From: JBFJKD01 sp041601945
GTDB taxonomy: Bacteria > Pseudomonadota > Gammaproteobacteria > Pseudomonadales > Porticoccaceae
Length of the DNA: 35,840 nt
Direction of reading: 5' to 3'
Assembly (NCBI GenBank): GCA_041601945.1
Contig: JBFIHG010000030.1
Location: 1 to 35,840 of the forward strand
Part shown: positions 33,874-35,840 of the stretch, one piece after another
Layout: each line of letters begins with the position of its first letter
Numbering within the stretch: position 1 is the stretch's first letter
Position numbers and translations under genes: made by a program
The notes under the pieces: generated by a model
Database searches by the model: none
What the model was told of the DNA's origin: nothing
Seen by the model: the letters and a program-made list of their open reading frames with translations, nothing else

Positions 33874-34806
33874 ATGGAAATTCGTTTGGCCAATCCACGG
33901 GGTTTTTGCGCTGGCGTGGATCGCGCAATCGATATCGTCAATCGTGCTCTGGATACCTTTGGCGCACCCATTTATGTGCGCCACGAGGTGGTGCACAACA
34001 AATTTGTGGTGGACGGTCTGCGTGCACGGGGTGCGATCTTCGTGGAGAATCTCGCCGAAGTGCCCGATGGGGTTATCGTTATCTTTAGCGCCCACGGCGT
34101 CTCCAAAGCGGTGCAGAAGGAAGCCGCGCGGCGACAGTTGCGCGTATTTGACGCCACCTGTCCGCTGGTGACCAAAGTGCATATGGAGGTGGCTCGCTAC
34201 AGTCGCGAAGGCCGCGAATGTGTCCTGATCGGGCACCAGGGCCATCCCGAAGTGGAAGGTACCATGGGGCAATATGACACGGGCAACGGTGGGCAGATTT
34301 ATCTGGTGGAAAACGACAGCGATGTCGCTAACCTGACTGTCAACGAACCCGAGCGCGTCGCCTACGTCACCCAGACAACCCTGTCGGTGGATGACACCGC
34401 ACGGGTGATCGATACGCTACGCAACCGTTTCCCCAATATAGCTGGTCCGCGTAAGGACGATATTTGCTATGCCACCCAGAATCGGCAGGATGCGGTTAAA
34501 CAGCTGGCCCTGGAGTGCGATCTGGTGCTGGTGGTGGGCTCCCCCAACAGCTCTAATTCGAACCGTCTGCGGGAATTGGCCGAGCGCTGCGGGGCGACCG
34601 CCTATTTGATTGATACGCCTGCCGAGATTGATCCCGACTGGCTGCAAAATCGACGGGTTGTTGGTGTGACTGCGGGTGCTTCCGCACCGGAAATACTGGT
34701 GACTGATGTGGTTGAACAACTACGCAAACTGGGCGCAGAAAAGCCTGTTGAGGTATCTGGAAAAACCGAAAATATTCGCTTTTCCATGCCCAAGGCGCTG
34801 CGTTGA
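33874..34806 (+). CDS. ispH: 4-hydroxy-3-methylbut-2-enyl diphosphate reductase
   Basis: 310 residues. It performs the last step of the MEP (non-mevalonate) isoprenoid pathway, producing IPP and DMAPP with a [4Fe-4S] cluster. The three ligand cysteines are present: Cys12 (RGFCAGVDRAI), Cys96 (DATCPLVTKVH) and Cys198 (DDICYATQNRQ). HEVVHN and IGHQGHPEVEGT carry conserved histidines, and SPNSSNSNRLRELAE the substrate-binding serines. It is the last gene of the ileS row and is 155 bp from the pilin genes. Confidence 0.97.
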   Translation: MEIRLANPRGFCAGVDRAIDIVNRALDTFGAPIYVRHEVVHNKFVVDGLRARGAIFVENLAEVPDGVIVIFSAHGVSKAVQKEAARRQLRVFDATCPLVTKVHMEVARYSREGRECVLIGHQGHPEVEGTMGQYDTGNGGQIYLVENDSDVANLTVNEPERVAYVTQTTLSVDDTARVIDTLRNRFPNIAGPRKDDICYATQNRQDAVKQLALECDLVLVVGSPNSSNSNRLRELAERCGATAYLIDTPAEIDPDWLQNRRVVGVTAGASAPEILVTDVVEQLRKLGAEKPVEVSGKTENIRFSMPKALR

Positions 34807-34961
34807 ACACGTGAATAGCCGCTGCAAAGCGACCGCTGGGCGTCGATTCTCGCCGCGCATCCTTGTCAATAGTTGCCGGTCGGATAATTTTTCCGTCCGT
34901 CGCACAGCTGAGAATTTAATTTTTTTGTCTGTTATCAAGGCGACAACAGGTACGGGGGTGT

Positions 34962-35564
34962 GTGATCGACATGGATAGAGTAGTCAGACAGCGACAGATT
35001 TCGAAGCGGCGGCTGACAGTGGGCAACGGGCGCACACGTCTGTACGCTGGCTTTACGTTGATCGAAATGATGATCACCATCGCGATATTGGCGGTGCTGG
35101 TGGCTGCGGTTGCCCCTTCATTTATGCAAACCATTCGCATGAGTCGCTTGCAAACCCAGAGCAACGCACTGTTTACATCGCTGATGCTGGCGCGCAGCGA
35201 GGCGGTAAAGCGCAACTACCCTGTAGTGGTGTGTAAAAGTGCCGACGGCGCGGACTGTACCGGCGCCGGGAACTGGGAGCAGGGTTGGTTGGTATTCCCT
35301 GATAAGGACAGAGACAACACGCTGGACGCAGACGAACCGGTGATTCGCTCGGTCGGAGCGTTAAGCGGTGGTAACACCCTGCGTACCGGGGCCAACTATG
35401 CCAATAGAGTCACTTACCGGCCGGATGCCACCGCGAGCCAGGCCGATTCATTTCGTTTATGCGGCTCGAATGCGGTTGACGAGGAGGCTCGGCAAATTGC
35501 CGTCTCCCTGACCGGCCGGCCGCGGATGCAAAAGGGCCTGGATGCGGACAAGACCTGTCCTTAA
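34962..35564 (+). CDS. Type IV pilus minor pilin, GspH/FimT/FimU family
   Basis: 200 residues if GTG 34962 is the start; ATG 34971, also in frame, would remove three residues. The long basic leader (about 30 residues) ends in G|FTLIEMMITIAILAVLVAAV, the class III signal cleaved and methylated by PilD with Glu at +5. The mature protein has the GspH/FimT C-terminal domain (ARSEAVKRNYPVVVCKSADG, WEQGWLVFPDKDRDNTLDAD, VTYRPDATASQADSFRLCG). The two downstream cysteines (C in FRLCG and the terminal DKTCP) could form a disulfide. Minor pilins prime type IV pilus assembly in the inner membrane. It heads the expected fimU-pilV-pilW-pilX-pilY1-pilE row. Confidence 0.9.
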   Translation: MIDMDRVVRQRQISKRRLTVGNGRTRLYAGFTLIEMMITIAILAVLVAAVAPSFMQTIRMSRLQTQSNALFTSLMLARSEAVKRNYPVVVCKSADGADCTGAGNWEQGWLVFPDKDRDNTLDADEPVIRSVGALSGGNTLRTGANYANRVTYRPDATASQADSFRLCGSNAVDEEARQIAVSLTGRPRMQKGLDADKTCP

Positions 35565-35600
35565 TCGGACACAGGCGTACTTAGATCCAGGCGGGTATAA

Positions 35601-35627
35601 ATGAAAACGTGGATATGTTTGCTATGA
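35601..35627 (+). other. 8-codon mini-ORF overlapping the pilV start codon
   Basis: ATG 35601 opens MKTWICLL and stops at TGA 35625-35627, which overlaps the pilV ATG at 35624 (ATGA). GGCGGG lies nearby upstream. It could be a chance frame, or a tiny translated leader coupling ribosomes onto pilV, which itself has only a weak Shine-Dalgarno. There is no independent support. Confidence 0.25.
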
Positions 35628-35840
35628 CGAAAACACGCGTATTACGTAATGGACGTTCGCGGTTGCACAACGCACAGGGTGCGGGGTTGATAGAAGTGCT
35701 GATAGCGGCGTTGGTACTGGCAGTGGGTTTACTGGGCATGATGACCTTGCAAACCACCGCTAAACGCTATTCCTATGAGGCGGCCCAGCGCTCCATGGCC
35801 AGCGCGGTGGCGCGCGATGCTGTGGAACGGATGCGCAGTA
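35624..35840 (+). CDS. pilV: Type IV pilus modification protein PilV, N-terminal part (cut by window edge)
   Basis: 72 codons are visible before the window ends. The start is taken at ATG 35624, with GGAT about nine bases upstream; ATG 35615 is in frame and would add three residues. A basic leader ends at a prepilin-type site, NAQG|AGLIEVLIAALVLAVG, with Glu at +5 and the hydrophobic helix following. The +1 residue is alanine, not phenylalanine or methionine. LLGMMTLQTTAKRYSYEAAQ and VARDAVERMRS match the PilV/GspI pattern. It lies 59 bp after the FimT-like gene, consistent with the minor pilin operon order. Confidence 0.88.
   Translation, partial: MTKTRVLRNGRSRLHNAQGAGLIEVLIAALVLAVGLLGMMTLQTTAKRYSYEAAQRSMASAVARDAVERMRS

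Noticed and set aside
1..35840. tRNA genes, CRISPR repeats, insertion sequences or prophage genes
   Set aside because: No T-loop-like GGTTCGA block with a plausible cloverleaf, no regularly spaced repeats, and no transposase, integrase or phage structural protein were found on either strand by reading.

Overview
The window is a protein-dense (about 95 percent coding) stretch of a gammaproteobacterial chromosome. The gene content and order point to a Pseudomonas-like or Cellvibrionales-like marine relative: metG/apbC/dcd, then purM-purN-DUF3108, DUF2066-hda, wrbA-arsC-DUF2069, rbn-thioredoxin-acylphosphatase, hslVU-DUF971, and murJ-ribF-ileS-lspA-fkpB-ispH followed by type IV pilus minor pilin genes. 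From memory, these blocks match P. aeruginosa neighbourhoods (PA3480-3482, PA0943-0954, PA4550-4562), but here they lie side by side. No rRNA, tRNA, CRISPR array, insertion sequence or integrase was found.

Layout. Bases 1-1843: the 5' end of metG (minus strand), apbC/mrp and dcd. Bases 1844-12152: an accessory island of five co-oriented genes for exported proteins. Four are small or medium proteins built from DUF11 (Ig-like) repeats. The fifth encodes a protein of about 1,825 residues with DUF11, SdrD-B-like and other Ig-like modules followed by a predicted outer-membrane beta-barrel of about 800 residues. A 24-bp near-perfect dyad lies upstream of the first gene, and a strong intrinsic-terminator-like hairpin sits just before the giant gene. 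Bases 12167-15648 (minus): DUF3014, DUF3108, purN and purM. Bases 15772-17571: DUF2066 and hda. Bases 17605-20844 (minus): sppA, DUF2069, wrbA and arsC. Bases 20981-24876: rbn/yihY, a TlpA-like lipoprotein, acyP, and a single-polypeptide Rieske-cytochrome P450 fusion. Bases 24922-27252 (minus): DUF971, hslU and hslV, with a heat-shock-like promoter upstream of hslV. Bases 27383-34806: murJ, ribF, ileS, lspA, fkpB and ispH. Bases 34962-end: fimT/fimU-like and pilV-like minor pilins, the latter cut by the window edge.

The two most interesting items are (i) the DUF11 island, which looks like a self-contained surface-structure system in which the barrel protein could export or anchor the small DUF11 proteins, and (ii) the Rieske-P450 fusion, which places a [2Fe-2S] electron-transfer domain in front of a P450 heme domain. 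Everything else is conserved housekeeping. Several genes appear to start at TTG or GTG, so several starts here are set downstream of the longest open frame on the basis of ribosome binding sites, signal peptides or family alignment.
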